Shown: piece after piece, positions 27,635 to 36,541 of the stretch | Layout: each line of letters begins with the position of its first letter | Position numbering within the stretch: position 1 is the stretch's first letter | From: an uncultured Sphaerochaeta sp. | Lineage (GTDB): Bacteria; Spirochaetota; Spirochaetia; Sphaerochaetales; Sphaerochaetaceae | Direction: 5' to 3' | Assembly (NCBI RefSeq): GCF_963677315.1 | Contig: NZ_OY781939.1 | Location: 2,046,001 to 2,110,000, forward strand | DNA length: 64,000 nt | The notes under the pieces: model-generated | Told to the model about the DNA's origin: nothing | The model's database searches: none | The model's input: the letters and a program-made list of their open reading frames with translations, nothing else | Made by a program: the position numbers and the translations under genes

Positions 27635-28092
27635 CACCCCTCCTAGGGAAACTGTACCACAGCTAATCATCCTAAACAAGATTTTACACTGACAGCGGTA
27701 TTTTATTGGACAAAACACATCATCACATATTCTGAGCTAAGTCACCTAAGAAGGTGAGTTACTGCATCAAAGTGCAACGTGTACAGGTTGTGGATAACTT
27801 GTTGATAACTCGTTTATTTGTCCTAAATACAAGCACCTTACTAAACAATAAAAAGTGCATTAAACCTATATAAAAACACGATGAAACCCGTTTGGTAAAC
27901 TTATGTTTTATTTGTTTCAATATATATAGTTGTCATATTGACCAATACCGTATAAAAACCCCTGTTTCTTATTAGAAATCTGTCTTAACTGCACCCGATA
28001 TCAACCTTGGTTCCAGTTGCTTGTGGATAACTTGTGGATAACTTCTGGACAGTGGTGTGGATACGTGAGTGAACTCCAGTAAAAACAGAGAG
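27635..28092. other. AT-rich gap with a second DnaA-box cluster
   Basis: 458 bp without a gene. Perfect DnaA boxes (TTATCCACA on the minus strand) lie at 27789-27797, 28022-28030 and 28033-28041. One-mismatch boxes lie at 27800-27808 and 28056-28064. All point the same way. The 27840-27990 stretch between them is very AT-rich. No murA terminator or clear promoter was found. Confidence 0.75.
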
Positions 28093-29382
28093 TTACGTAT
28101 CCCTTTCGATGGACAAACCTAAGGCTTGGAGCTTACCACAGAGATTTTCATAACCCCGTTCAATCTGATAGATATTCTGGATCACACTGACACCTTTAGC
28201 ACAAGCAGCGGCAATGACGAGTGCCATTCCAGCTCGTACATCAGGACTGGATAACTCTGAACCCAGCAGTTGGCTGGGTCCATTGACCACTGCTCGATGT
28301 GGGTCACAAAGGATGATATCTGCACCCATCCTGATCAACCAATCAACGAAGAACATGCGAGACTCAAACATCTTCTCATGGATCAGAATTGAACCTTCCA
28401 TCTGGGTTGCGCATACAGTGATGATACTCAAGAGATCAGCGGGAAACCCTGGCCAGGGAGCATCATCAATCTTTGCTGTATGGCCACCGACTTCCTTTGC
28501 AAGTATCCGTTTCTGCCGTTTGGGTACAAGGATGGAAGAAGGACCATCAACAACAAAGGTTATCCCTATTCGTTCAAAGCCCAGGCGAATCATTCTCAGA
28601 TGCCCAGGGTCGACACCCTTGAGCAACAGCTGGCCTCCAGTAGCACCGGCTAGACCAATATAGGAACCAGCTTCCATATAGTCAGCTGTGAGACGGAACT
28701 CACAGCCATGAAGTTTCTTTTGACCGGTTACATAGAGACGGTTGGAACCTATTCCCTCAATATGACATCCCATACTGTTGAGCATCCTGCAAAGGTCCTG
28801 TACATGAGGCTCACTTGCGGCATTGCTGATGATACTCTGTCCTTCGGCCAGCGAAGAGGCCATGAGAACATTTTCTGTTGCTGTTACAGATGCTTCATCA
28901 AGGAAGATGTCATTTGCCTGCAACCTACTTCCATTTGCCTTGATATGAATCTCCCCTTCCTCATTGATCAGGCAAGAGGCACCCAACGCAGAGAGGCCGA
29001 TAAAGTGGGTATCGAGTCTTCGAAGTCCGATAACATCCCCTCCAGGAGGTGTGAGACGAACTTCATCGATGGTAGCCAATAATGGTCCCAAGAGAAGGAT
29101 GGAACCCCTCACCGATTGGACCAGTTTTTTCTTGAGCTTACCGCTTCTCCCCCCACTCATGATGGTATAGGTATTGGCATCCTCTTTGACTACCTTGGAA
29201 CCAAGGTTCTCCAAGAGTTTGACCATAACCTGAACATCCTCGATATCGGGAACGTTCAACAATCGAACAGGCTCATCAGTCAGCAAGGTGGCAGCAAGAC
29301 ACGGTAGTGCACCATTCTTGTTTCCACTGATCTGCACCTCTCCGCTCGCAGGGTTTCCCCCGGTTATACGATACGCACCCAT
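28093..29382 (-). CDS. murA: UDP-N-acetylglucosamine 1-carboxyvinyltransferase, Asp variant
   Basis: First committed step of peptidoglycan synthesis: enolpyruvyl transfer to UDP-GlcNAc. 429 residues from the ATG at 29382, chosen because AGGAGG lies 5 bp upstream; an ATG at 29400 is also in frame. Signatures: ISGNKNGALPCLAATLL near the N-terminus, SVRGSILLLGPLLA, and DYMEAGSYIGLAGATGG. The active-site loop reads PPGGDVIGLRRLD, with Asp 116 (codon 29035-29037) where E. coli has the fosfomycin target Cys 115. Asp at this place is known from Mycobacterium, Chlamydia and Borrelia and gives fosfomycin insensitivity. Confidence 0.95.
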   Translation of the reverse strand: MGAYRITGGNPASGEVQISGNKNGALPCLAATLLTDEPVRLLNVPDIEDVQVMVKLLENLGSKVVKEDANTYTIMSGGRSGKLKKKLVQSVRGSILLLGPLLATIDEVRLTPPGGDVIGLRRLDTHFIGLSALGASCLINEEGEIHIKANGSRLQANDIFLDEASVTATENVLMASSLAEGQSIISNAASEPHVQDLCRMLNSMGCHIEGIGSNRLYVTGQKKLHGCEFRLTADYMEAGSYIGLAGATGGQLLLKGVDPGHLRMIRLGFERIGITFVVDGPSSILVPKRQKRILAKEVGGHTAKIDDAPWPGFPADLLSIITVCATQMEGSILIHEKMFESRMFFVDWLIRMGADIILCDPHRAVVNGPSQLLGSELSSPDVRAGMALVIAAACAKGVSVIQNIYQIERGYENLCGKLQALGLSIERDT

Positions 29383-29435
29383 TGCTGCCTCCTCGTCCAT
29401 CCTACCCTTGGCACGATAGTTTCGCAAGCTTCTTG

Positions 29436-29465
29436 TTGAATACAGGTGGAAAGCAATGGTAGAAT
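29436..29465 (+). promoter_or_regulatory. Candidate PfkB-kinase promoter
   Basis: TTGAAT (29436-29441), 18 bp, TAGAAT (29460-29465), 8 bp, then the ATG at 29474. Leaderless geometry with a weaker -35. Confidence 0.35.
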
Positions 29466-29473
29466 ACCCATAC

Positions 29474-30490
29474 ATGAAAGAAAGTGAGCACATGGTCTAT
29501 GGCATAGGGAACCCCCTCATCGACATCATTGTCAGTGTTGAGGAAGATGATATTACCGAACTTGGAATCCACAAGGGTACCATGGCCTTGATCGGCCCAC
29601 AGAGAATGGAAGAGCTCATGCTCCTCTCCAAGGAACGCAAAACAACCTACAGTTGTGGAGGCTCCTGTCCCAACACAATTATAGCCCTTGCCTCACTGGG
29701 TGTGAAGGCAACCTTGGCTGGTAAAATTGGCAGCGATGAGAATGGTCACATCTATCAACAGCGCCTCAAGGAACTTGGGGTTGCTGACCAGCTTGCTATA
29801 ACCGACAAGGAAATGACTGGTTCTACGGTCATCCTTATCACTCCAGATAGTGAGCGAAGCATGAATACATTCCTGGGAGCAAACCGGCTCTATGAGATGG
29901 AAGATGTGGATGAAGACACCGTGAAAAAAGCCTCCTTCTTCCACTTTACTGGCTATATGTGGGATACCAGAAGCCAGCAAGAAGCCATCAAGAAGGCCTT
30001 GCACATTGCAAAAGAACACCATACAGTTGTCTCTTTTGATCTCGCAGACCCCTTTGCTGTTGGCCGTTACCGGGAGCCCTTCCTCAACCTTATCAGCCAA
30101 GAGTGTGACATTGTGTTTGCAAACAGGGAAGAAGCAAGGATTCTCTTTGACAACTATGATCCTTATGAGTGTTGTCGTTCCATGGGTAAGCTCTGTAGGA
30201 CTGCCGTTGTAAAGAATGGGAAAAAAGGTTCCTACATAAGCCATGAAGGAAAAATCATCAATATTCCGGTCAAGGGACCAGTAGTACCTACCGATACCAC
30301 TGGTGCAGGGGATGTATATGCCGCAGGATTTCTCTATGGGCTGTACCATGACTACTCAATACAGGAATCAGGAACAATCGCCTCCATCCTTGCCGGTGAG
30401 ATAATCAGGCAACGTGGGGCCCAGTTCAACAAGGAGAAAGCAAAAGAACTCAGAGATCTCTTTGCTTCAGGATCTTGGAAATCGCTGTAG
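29474..30490 (+). CDS. PfkB-family kinase (adenosine kinase-like)
   Basis: 338 residues from 29474. Ribokinase fold: VYGIGNPLIDIIVSV near the N-terminus, CGGSCPNTIIALASLGVKATLAGKIG, and the C-terminal anion hole and base VPTDTTGAGDVYAAGFLYG with the catalytic Asp in GAGD. The N-terminal GNPLxD and SCGGSxxNT pattern is closest to the adenosine/sugar kinase branch, but the substrate cannot be fixed by eye. In-frame ATGs at 29456 (weak AGGTGG) and 29474 (leaderless promoter) compete. The 3' end overlaps the convergent MFS gene by 24 bp. Confidence 0.85.
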   Translation: MKESEHMVYGIGNPLIDIIVSVEEDDITELGIHKGTMALIGPQRMEELMLLSKERKTTYSCGGSCPNTIIALASLGVKATLAGKIGSDENGHIYQQRLKELGVADQLAITDKEMTGSTVILITPDSERSMNTFLGANRLYEMEDVDEDTVKKASFFHFTGYMWDTRSQQEAIKKALHIAKEHHTVVSFDLADPFAVGRYREPFLNLISQECDIVFANREEARILFDNYDPYECCRSMGKLCRTAVVKNGKKGSYISHEGKIINIPVKGPVVPTDTTGAGDVYAAGFLYGLYHDYSIQESGTIASILAGEIIRQRGAQFNKEKAKELRDLFASGSWKSL

Positions 30491-31669
30491 CATCGGTTTG
30501 GTCAGGAACAGAATTCCCATGATCCCCACGAAGGCAGAGACTCTCCAGAACAAACCAATTCCTCCAATAAGGAACAGGGAGGTTGCAAACAGGTTGGCAA
30601 GGACTCCACCTGCTTGCAGGCTGAAAGAGGAGAGACTCAACATGCTTGTCCTCACCGTATCCTCTGAGACCTTATTCAATACATAGGTTCCTACCACAGA
30701 GAGAACCCCAAGTAAAAGATAGATCAGGGAGAACACACCCAAGAACCATACCATGCTCGTGGTCATGGAGAGTAGAACTTGCAGCAGGTAGACAAGGATG
30801 AAAAGTATGCTATAGATGCCTACTGGACGCTCATACCTCACAAGCTTCTTGCCAAATACCGATCCAAGGATGCTGATGGAGAATATAATGGCTGTCGTCA
30901 TCCCCAGCACCCAAAGCATGGAATCATCCAGAAGCAACCTTTTCAGGTATGGCTGCCAATAGCTCTCAAGGGAGGCCAACAACATTCCCTGAAAGAGAAC
31001 ACTGACGCAATATAGGACAAGAAAGGGAGAGGAGCGTAGCGTGGATACGAATAAGCGAAACTGCTCTTTATAGGAGGTACGCTTCACATCCTGGGAGACC
31101 TCTTCCCTGATGGAAAAGATTACCAGTAGCAAGGACCCTACCAACAAGACCATACGGACCAGAAGCAGTGGTTGTGTCAGGGAAGATCCTTCTTTTCCAA
31201 GGGTAAGCAGCCAACCTCCCAGCAGAGCTCCCAAACTAAGGGAAATCCCTGAATTGATCTCCAGTGCATATACCAGGTCCTCAAGCTTGTTTCCGTTTCT
31301 TTGTCCGTCTTCAATATATTTCGCGTCAAGACTCCCACTTCCAAAGGCTCTTCCCAACCCGGAAAGCAAAAAACCCAAACCAAGGAGTATAAGGGAATCA
31401 AACAGAATGCAAAGAGTTCCCAACAGAGAGAATACAAGGCCAAGGAGAAAACTTGCCTTTCTTCCCCAGGTATCGGCAAACACACCACTGGGAACTTCAG
31501 CTGCCATTACCGCTACCGAATATATGACCATGATCACAGCCAGATACTCAAGCGGATATCCTTTGCTTATGACAATCAGGCTCATGGCGGGTAGCGTTAC
31601 GCCCAATGCAAGATAGGAGGCAGACAAGCTAGCCATGTAAGGAGCGGGGTGGAACATACTGCTATGCAT
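30467..31669 (-). CDS. MFS transporter
   Basis: 400 residues with about 12 hydrophobic segments. The motif A-like loop GVFADTWGRKASFLLG lies after helix 2 (near 60-75), the mark of major facilitator drug/metabolite exporters. It starts 8 bp inside the end of the ArsR-like regulator gene, so expression is coupled to it; a repressor-exporter pair is the natural reading. Substrate unknown. Confidence 0.88.
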   Translation of the reverse strand: MHSSMFHPAPYMASLSASYLALGVTLPAMSLIVISKGYPLEYLAVIMVIYSVAVMAAEVPSGVFADTWGRKASFLLGLVFSLLGTLCILFDSLILLGLGFLLSGLGRAFGSGSLDAKYIEDGQRNGNKLEDLVYALEINSGISLSLGALLGGWLLTLGKEGSSLTQPLLLVRMVLLVGSLLLVIFSIREEVSQDVKRTSYKEQFRLFVSTLRSSPFLVLYCVSVLFQGMLLASLESYWQPYLKRLLLDDSMLWVLGMTTAIIFSISILGSVFGKKLVRYERPVGIYSILFILVYLLQVLLSMTTSMVWFLGVFSLIYLLLGVLSVVGTYVLNKVSEDTVRTSMLSLSSFSLQAGGVLANLFATSLFLIGGIGLFWRVSAFVGIMGILFLTKPMLQRFPRS

Positions 31670-32183
31670 GATAGGCCATCAGAGAGAAGACAAATGGCTC
31701 AGTCCCATCCTTTTTCTTCTCTTTCTCATCTATGAATGCTCTGATTCGCTTATAAAGCTCATCAGCCTCATCTTTACTGAGATGTATGACACCTGAAATC
31801 TGGTCCGCCTGGAAATGACCTTCTCCATCGGTAAATGATTGAGCCTTCTTGTAGAAGTCATCGTGGATTTGTTTGGTCACCATATCGGAAGCAAGCTTTC
31901 TTTTCTCTTCAGCGAGAGAGCTGAAACTCACCGTCACCAATCGTTTTCGATAATAGGTTGCGGTAATACCATGGATCAATTCTGTGTGGTCCACCTCGAC
32001 TACCTGTAACTCCATCAATCGGGAAACATGATGTTTTGCACTGGAGGGGGTCATTCCGAGTGCATCACTGAGCATCTTGGCTGTCATCGGTCCCTGTACA
32101 CTCAACTCATGCAAAATCTGCTGCCGCTTGGGGTGCATGTAGATTTCCAACTGTTTTCCATCTTGTATATATACCATCTTCAT
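31662..32183 (-). CDS. ArsR-like winged-helix transcriptional regulator
   Basis: 173 residues. The N-terminal winged helix-turn-helix spans about 14-90 (PKRQQILHELSVQGPMTAKMLSDALGMTPSSAKHH as the HTH core, with a wing around ELIHGITATYYRK). The C-terminal 85 residues are charged, probably for dimerisation or ligand binding. No metal-binding Cys of classical ArsR is present, so the ligand is something else, perhaps the substrate of the MFS pump it is coupled to. It lacks a ribosome site, and the promoter ends 7 bp before the ATG. A 19 bp palindrome sits between its -35 and -10. Confidence 0.85.
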   Translation of the reverse strand: MKMVYIQDGKQLEIYMHPKRQQILHELSVQGPMTAKMLSDALGMTPSSAKHHVSRLMELQVVEVDHTELIHGITATYYRKRLVTVSFSSLAEEKRKLASDMVTKQIHDDFYKKAQSFTDGEGHFQADQISGVIHLSKDEADELYKRIRAFIDEKEKKKDGTEPFVFSLMAYHA

Positions 32184-32190
32184 AACATTA

Positions 32191-32220
32191 TATATATCAT
32201 AACAATTATTGTTATGTAAA
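32191..32220 (-). promoter_or_regulatory. Promoter of the ArsR-like/MFS operon, leaderless geometry
   Basis: Minus strand: TTTACA (32215-32220), 18 bp, TATATA (32191-32196), 7 bp, ATG at 32183. Confidence 0.5.
32198..32216. promoter_or_regulatory. Operator palindrome in the promoter spacer
   Basis: Perfect inverted repeat CATAACAAT-T-ATTGTTATG filling the spacer between -35 and -10. A further half-like CATAAC lies at the start codon. Likely autoregulatory binding site of the ArsR-like protein. Confidence 0.7.
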
Positions 32221-32234
32221 CCCCTACTATTGTC

Positions 32235-32263
32235 TTGTAAAAAACCGTGTTTCTTGGTACTAT
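32235..32263 (+). promoter_or_regulatory. metK promoter
   Basis: TTGTAA (32235-32240), 17 bp, TACTAT (32258-32263). Transcription would begin just before the riboswitch P1 stem at 32273. Confidence 0.5.
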
Positions 32264-32271
32264 CTTTTTCA

Positions 32272-32390
32272 ATGACGTCGATTTGTCAGCCTCCCGGCTT
32301 GCGGGCGTCAATAAAGAAACTTGCTAAAAGGGGAGCGTATCAATCTATTTGAGTTGAGTTCCCCCTTCCGCAGTTCCATAAGGAAGGGTG
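32272..32390 (+). ncRNA. SAM-II-like riboswitch leader of metK
   Basis: P1 is TGACG (32273-32277) with CGTCA (32306-32310). The large loop holds GATTTG and, after a small AGCC/GGCT hairpin, CTTGC. Downstream come AATAAAGAAAC and GCTAAAAGGGG (32323-32333). The order ATTTG, CTTGC, AAA, GCTAAA is that of the SAM-II (metA/SAM-alpha) aptamer, where the last element folds back into the loop as a pseudoknot. The expression platform follows: CCCTTCC (32363-32369) can pair with GGAAGGG (32382-32388), the metK ribosome site. The aptamer's AAGGGG (32328-32333) could instead pair with CCCCTT, freeing it. Identification is by motif; no covariance search was run. Confidence 0.7.
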
Positions 32391-32394
32391 TAGT

Positions 32395-33540
32395 ATGTTA
32401 ACACACGGTTCACACATTTTTACTTCAGAATCAGTCAGTGAGGGACATCCGGACAAGGTCTGCGATCAGATCTCCGATGCCGTATTGGATGCTTGTCTTG
32501 CCCAGGACCCACAGAGCAGGGTTGCCTGTGAAGTCTTCGCAACGACTGACAGGGTCGTGGTTGGAGGAGAGCTTTCCACCAATGCAACAATCGACATAGA
32601 CAACATCGTTAGATCCACGGTAAAGGAAATTGGGTATACTGATGAGGGAATCGGTTTTGATTACCACTCCCTCAAGGTAATGGATTTTACCAATACCCAA
32701 TCACCAGACATTTCCATGGGAGTTACAGCTGAAACATCCCTGTACGGCCAACAAGGTGCTGGCGACCAGGGCATGATGTTCGGGTATGCCTGCAATGAGA
32801 CAGAGACTCTCATGCCAGCCCCAATCTACTGGGCACATCAACTCCTGGAAAGGGCGAGCAAGCTACGAAAAAGTGGCGAAGCTCCTTTTTTGAGACCCGA
32901 TGCAAAGAGTCAGGTATCACTGTTGTACCAAGATGGGAAACCAGTACACATAGATTCGGTGGTCATCAGTCACCAACATACCGAACAAGCCCGTCGTGAT
33001 ACCCTTATCTCTTATCTTACAAAGGAAGTCATTGAAACCGTGTTGGGACCTACCGGCCTGTTGAACGATAAAACCAAGGTGTACATTAATCCAACTGGTA
33101 GATTTGTCACGGGAGGTCCTGCAGGGGACACTGGTTTGACAGGGAGAAAGATTATTGTAGACACCTATGGTGGAATGGGCCGTCATGGAGGAGGAGCATT
33201 CAGCGGGAAGGATCCCTCCAAGGTTGACCGAAGCGGTGCTTACATGGCTCGCTACGTTGCAAAGAACTTGGTTGCAAATGGTTTGTGCACAACCTGTGAG
33301 GTCCAACTCTCCTATGCAATTGGGGTTCCCTATCCCATCTCCGTGTATGTCGATACCTTTGGGACAGGAACAGAGGACGATGAACAGTTGGAAAAGCTGG
33401 TAAGGGAGAAGTTCGACCTCACCCCAGCTGGCATCATAAAGACATTGGATCTAAAAAGGCCGATCTACCAGAAGACCATGAACTATGGGCACTTCGGCAA
33501 GAGCGACCTTCCCTGGGAACAGATTATCTCACTCGCTTGA
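32395..33540 (+). CDS. metK: S-adenosylmethionine synthetase
   Basis: Makes SAM from methionine and ATP. 381 residues, standard length. Signatures: [21 protein letters not shown] at the N-terminus (ATP/methionine site), [12 protein letters not shown], and [18 protein letters not shown] (P-loop-like). AAGGAAGG stands about 8 bp before the ATG but lies in a hairpin of the SAM-II-like leader, so high SAM should block translation. It ends convergently, overlapping nrdG by 17 bp. It completes the methionine pathway encoded at 1.2-8.3 kb. Confidence 0.97.
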   Translation: MLTHGSHIFTSESVSEGHPDKVCDQISDAVLDACLAQDPQSRVACEVFATTDRVVVGGELSTNATIDIDNIVRSTVKEIGYTDEGIGFDYHSLKVMDFTNTQSPDISMGVTAETSLYGQQGAGDQGMMFGYACNETETLMPAPIYWAHQLLERASKLRKSGEAPFLRPDAKSQVSLLYQDGKPVHIDSVVISHQHTEQARRDTLISYLTKEVIETVLGPTGLLNDKTKVYINPTGRFVTGGPAGDTGLTGRKIIVDTYGGMGRHGGGAFSGKDPSKVDRSGAYMARYVAKNLVANGLCTTCEVQLSYAIGVPYPISVYVDTFGTGTEDDEQLEKLVREKFDLTPAGIIKTLDLKRPIYQKTMNYGHFGKSDLPWEQIISLA

Positions 33541-34231
33541 GATTAGGCTGCAAGAGAAGCAATCTCTCTTGCATGCAGTCAACCTCCCGCTCAATCAGAG
33601 CGGGTTGGTTGATCCTCATTCCATCCTCTTTCTTGTAATCCTTCGGTGTGCGATAGAAATTCAGTACCCAACGGTTTACTTCTGGCAGCATTCCAGCAAT
33701 CTCCAGCAAATCAGCTTCACCCAAGGTTGGGGCCAATGTGGTTCTCACCTCCCAGTGGAAGGAAGGATGCATCACTTGATACTCCTGAAGTAAAGAAACA
33801 CATCGCTGCACATTCGCTGGGTCAGCTCCTTTCCCCGCAATTTCCCGATACCTTGCCCATGGCGCTTTCACATCCAGTGCAACGTAGTCAAGCAGCCCTG
33901 CTTCCAACAATTCCAAAAGCACTTTTGGGCGACTTCCATTGGTATCAAGCTTGGTCAGATAGCCTAGGCTTTTTGCCAAGGAGAAATACAGAGGGAGACT
34001 ACCATGCAAGGTGGGCTCCCCTCCACTGATGACAACCGCTTGCAGAAAACCCACCCGTTTCTTCAAGAAACTCTCTATCTCCTGATAGCCAATTACACCA
34101 TTCTTATATTCAATTAATGCACGGTTATGACAATAGAAGCAGTCATAGCTGCAACCTTGGGTAAAGAGAACACAGCTCAACATCCCTGGATAGTCCAGGA
34201 ATGATGAGCCTTCAATACCACTGACAATCAT
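33524..34231 (-). CDS. nrdG: Anaerobic ribonucleotide reductase activating enzyme
   Basis: Radical SAM enzyme that installs the glycyl radical on NrdD. 235 residues from the ATG at 34231, which overlaps the nrdD stop by 4 bp; upstream starts would lie inside nrdD. The CxxxCxxC cluster-binding motif is in [12 protein letters not shown] near 26-37, followed by GGEPTLHG and the LDTNGSRP strand. It is longer than E. coli NrdG (154) and closer to the PflA-like NrdG2 type. Confidence 0.92.
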   Translation of the reverse strand: MIVSGIEGSSFLDYPGMLSCVLFTQGCSYDCFYCHNRALIEYKNGVIGYQEIESFLKKRVGFLQAVVISGGEPTLHGSLPLYFSLAKSLGYLTKLDTNGSRPKVLLELLEAGLLDYVALDVKAPWARYREIAGKGADPANVQRCVSLLQEYQVMHPSFHWEVRTTLAPTLGEADLLEIAGMLPEVNRWVLNFYRTPKDYKKEDGMRINQPALIEREVDCMQERLLLLQPNLKRVR

Positions 34232-36303
34232 GATACTTTTACCGCATAAGACTTTCTCTGGCGATGTTCCTCTTGCTTTCCAGGATGGAAATCTTCCTTT
34301 GGCCTGAGATAGCCAACCACCCTGGTCCATACCTCGGTCTTTTCCCCGCAATGCGGGCAATATTCAACCTCCCCATCGAGATATCCATGGTTCTTGCAGG
34401 TAGAAAAGGTTGGGGTAAGGGAGACATAGGGAAGTTTGTAACGGGTACATACATTCCTTACCAACTGCTTGGCAATCCTTGGGTCCTCTATCCTTTGGGC
34501 AAGATAGAGGTGAAGGACTGTTCCTCCTGTGTACTGGCACTGTAGTTCGTCCTGCTTCTCCAGTGTCTCATAGAGATCATCGGTATATCCTACAGGGAGC
34601 TGGGAGGAGTTGGTATAGTAAGCAACATCTTCGCCGGCGGTAATGATATCACCAAAGGCTTTCTTATCGAGGTTTGCCAAACGGTAGCTGGCTCCCTCGG
34701 CAGGGGTCGCCTCAAGGTTGTAGAAGTTACCTGTCTCACTCTGGAAGCCTTGTATGATTTCCCTTAACGTTGAGAGTACCCGAAGGGCAAAGGACTGTCC
34801 TTTCTCGGTTGTAAGGGATCCTTCCTTACCAAATAGGTTGAGACAGGCCTCTTCCATCCCCACAATTCCGATGGTACTGAAGTGGTTTGCCCAATAGCTC
34901 CCATTACGTTGTTTTACCGTTTCCAAGGAGAATCGGCTAAAGGGATACATGCCACGTTCGGTCTGCTTCTCAATGACGTTTCGCTTGATCTCAAGGCTCT
35001 TTTTAGCTAGGAGGGAAAGATCATGGAGTGCAGACATGAATTGCTTCTCATCCTTGCTCTCATAGGCAAGCCTGGGAAGGTTCAATGTCACCACACCGAT
35101 CGATCCAGTAAGGGGATTAGACCCAAAAAGACCCCCACCGCGCTTCTTGAGCTCAGAGGTATCGAGTCTGAGTCGGCAGCACATTGAGAGCGCATCCTCA
35201 GGGGATAGATCACTGTTCACATAATTGGAGAAATAGGGAATCCCATATTTTGCGGTCATGGCAAAAATGGAATCCACAACCTTTGATTCCCAGGGAAACT
35301 GCTTGGTTACGTTGTAGGTAGGGATGGGAAATGTGAACACTCTTCCAGAAGCATCCCCTTCCTCCATGACCTCACAGAAAGCATGGTTGACCATATCCAT
35401 CTCATTTTGGAACTCCCCATAGGTCTCTTTTTGCACCTCTCCTCCCCGGATGACCGGGACATCCCTCAAGCTGGAAGGAACGGTGATATCAAAGGTCAGA
35501 TTGGAGAAGGGACACTGGAAGCCTACACGGGTAGGGACATTTAGATTGAAAATGAACTCCTGCATTGCTTGCTTGACCTCACGAAAGGTAAGGCCATCAT
35601 ATCTGATGAATGGTGCACAGTAGGTGTCAAAAGAAGACCAGGCCTGAGCTCCTGCACACTCACCCTGGAAGGTGAAGGTTGCATTCACCACCTGTCCAAG
35701 CAGGGACCGAAAATGTTTTGCCGGCTTACTGGAAACTTTCCCATCAACACCTCCAAAGCCAGAGGTGAGCAGCTGACGAAGGTCCCAGCCACAACAGTAT
35801 GGGCCAAAGAAGCCAAGATCATGGAGATGCAGTGATCCACTCTGGTGGGCTTCACGGATAGTCTCAGGATAGATTTCATGCAACCAGTACTGCTCAGTGA
35901 ATCGTTCTCGGATGTAGTTGTTCATACCATTGACAGAACGCCTGGTATTGGCATTTTCCTTGACTCTCCAGGTTGTATCATCAAGGTAGGCACTGAACAT
36001 CTCATTCGTTGCCTTGATAAGGGCCTTGCCCTCTCTTACCCGTTCCCTCCCCTTACGATAGAGGATGTAGGCTTTTGCGGTTGCTTGATAACTCTGTTCC
36101 ATCAGGGATTCTTCAACAAGATCCTGGATATATTCCACCTCTACATTGTCCCTTCCCTGTGTCTTGGACAAAACGATGGTGGCAACCATCTTGGCATCCA
36201 CTTTTTGTCCTGCAGCATTCGCTGCTTTTTCGATTGCATCAATGATTTTCTGAACCTCGCAGAGAACCACCTGCCCGTCTCTTTTGACCACTTGCTGTTG
36301 CAT
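34228..36303 (-). CDS. nrdD: Class III (anaerobic) ribonucleotide reductase
   Basis: Oxygen-sensitive reduction of ribonucleoside triphosphates to dNTPs by a glycyl radical. 691 residues. Order: ATP-cone allosteric domain (1 to about 95, VVKRDGQVVLCEVQKIIDAI), ten-stranded barrel, zinc site CKNHGYLDG and CPHCG near 645-665, and the radical loop RVVGYLRP near 672 with Gly. GAGGAAACC precedes the ATG. The leader carries a cobalamin riboswitch and an NrdR box. Strictly anaerobic enzyme, consistent with the fermentative life inferred for the host. Confidence 0.96.
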   Translation of the reverse strand: MQQQVVKRDGQVVLCEVQKIIDAIEKAANAAGQKVDAKMVATIVLSKTQGRDNVEVEYIQDLVEESLMEQSYQATAKAYILYRKGRERVREGKALIKATNEMFSAYLDDTTWRVKENANTRRSVNGMNNYIRERFTEQYWLHEIYPETIREAHQSGSLHLHDLGFFGPYCCGWDLRQLLTSGFGGVDGKVSSKPAKHFRSLLGQVVNATFTFQGECAGAQAWSSFDTYCAPFIRYDGLTFREVKQAMQEFIFNLNVPTRVGFQCPFSNLTFDITVPSSLRDVPVIRGGEVQKETYGEFQNEMDMVNHAFCEVMEEGDASGRVFTFPIPTYNVTKQFPWESKVVDSIFAMTAKYGIPYFSNYVNSDLSPEDALSMCCRLRLDTSELKKRGGGLFGSNPLTGSIGVVTLNLPRLAYESKDEKQFMSALHDLSLLAKKSLEIKRNVIEKQTERGMYPFSRFSLETVKQRNGSYWANHFSTIGIVGMEEACLNLFGKEGSLTTEKGQSFALRVLSTLREIIQGFQSETGNFYNLEATPAEGASYRLANLDKKAFGDIITAGEDVAYYTNSSQLPVGYTDDLYETLEKQDELQCQYTGGTVLHLYLAQRIEDPRIAKQLVRNVCTRYKLPYVSLTPTFSTCKNHGYLDGEVEYCPHCGEKTEVWTRVVGYLRPKEDFHPGKQEEHRQRKSYAVKVS

Positions 36304-36308
36304 GGTTT

Positions 36309-36320
36309 CCTCCTCGCGGA
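36309..36320 (-). promoter_or_regulatory. Hairpin sequestering the nrdD ribosome site
   Basis: On the minus strand CTCC-GCGA-GGAG: a 4 bp stem with a GNRA tetraloop that includes the Shine-Dalgarno of nrdD. It could be the output of the riboswitch or simply a modest translation brake. Confidence 0.45.
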
Positions 36321-36379
36321 GACAAGACGTATAAAGAGGGTGCTCTGAGGCACACGCCTTATGTCATGCTCCGTGACGG

Positions 36380-36520
36380 CGTGTCTGTACAGGCAAGGTC
36401 TTCTGGCTTAGGTTCTTCATCCCAGGCTCCTTCCCAGATTTCTCCAGTGGATATTGCCCGGAACTCCCCATCACAGCGGCGGGACCGCGTGGGCTTCTAC
36501 ACCCAACTTCCCTTTTCCTA
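36380..36520 (-). ncRNA. Cobalamin riboswitch of nrdDG
   Basis: Minus-strand elements in the right order: CCCGCCGCTGTGA, ATCCACTGG, GGGAAGG, GATGA, and the B12 box AAGCCAGAAGACCTTGCC (36392-36409). It lies about 75 nt upstream of the nrdD start. It is expected to lower class III reductase expression when adenosylcobalamin is plentiful, which would suit an organism owning a B12-dependent class II reductase; that gene is not in the window. Confidence 0.92.
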
Positions 36521-36523
36521 TAC

Positions 36524-36539
36524 ACACAATATATAGTGT
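36524..36539. promoter_or_regulatory. NrdR box
   Basis: ACACAATATATAGTGT, a match to the NrdR consensus ACACWATATATWGTGT, lying about 20 bp downstream of the predicted start point. NrdR represses reductase genes when dATP is high. Confidence 0.8.
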
Positions 36540-36541
36540 TT

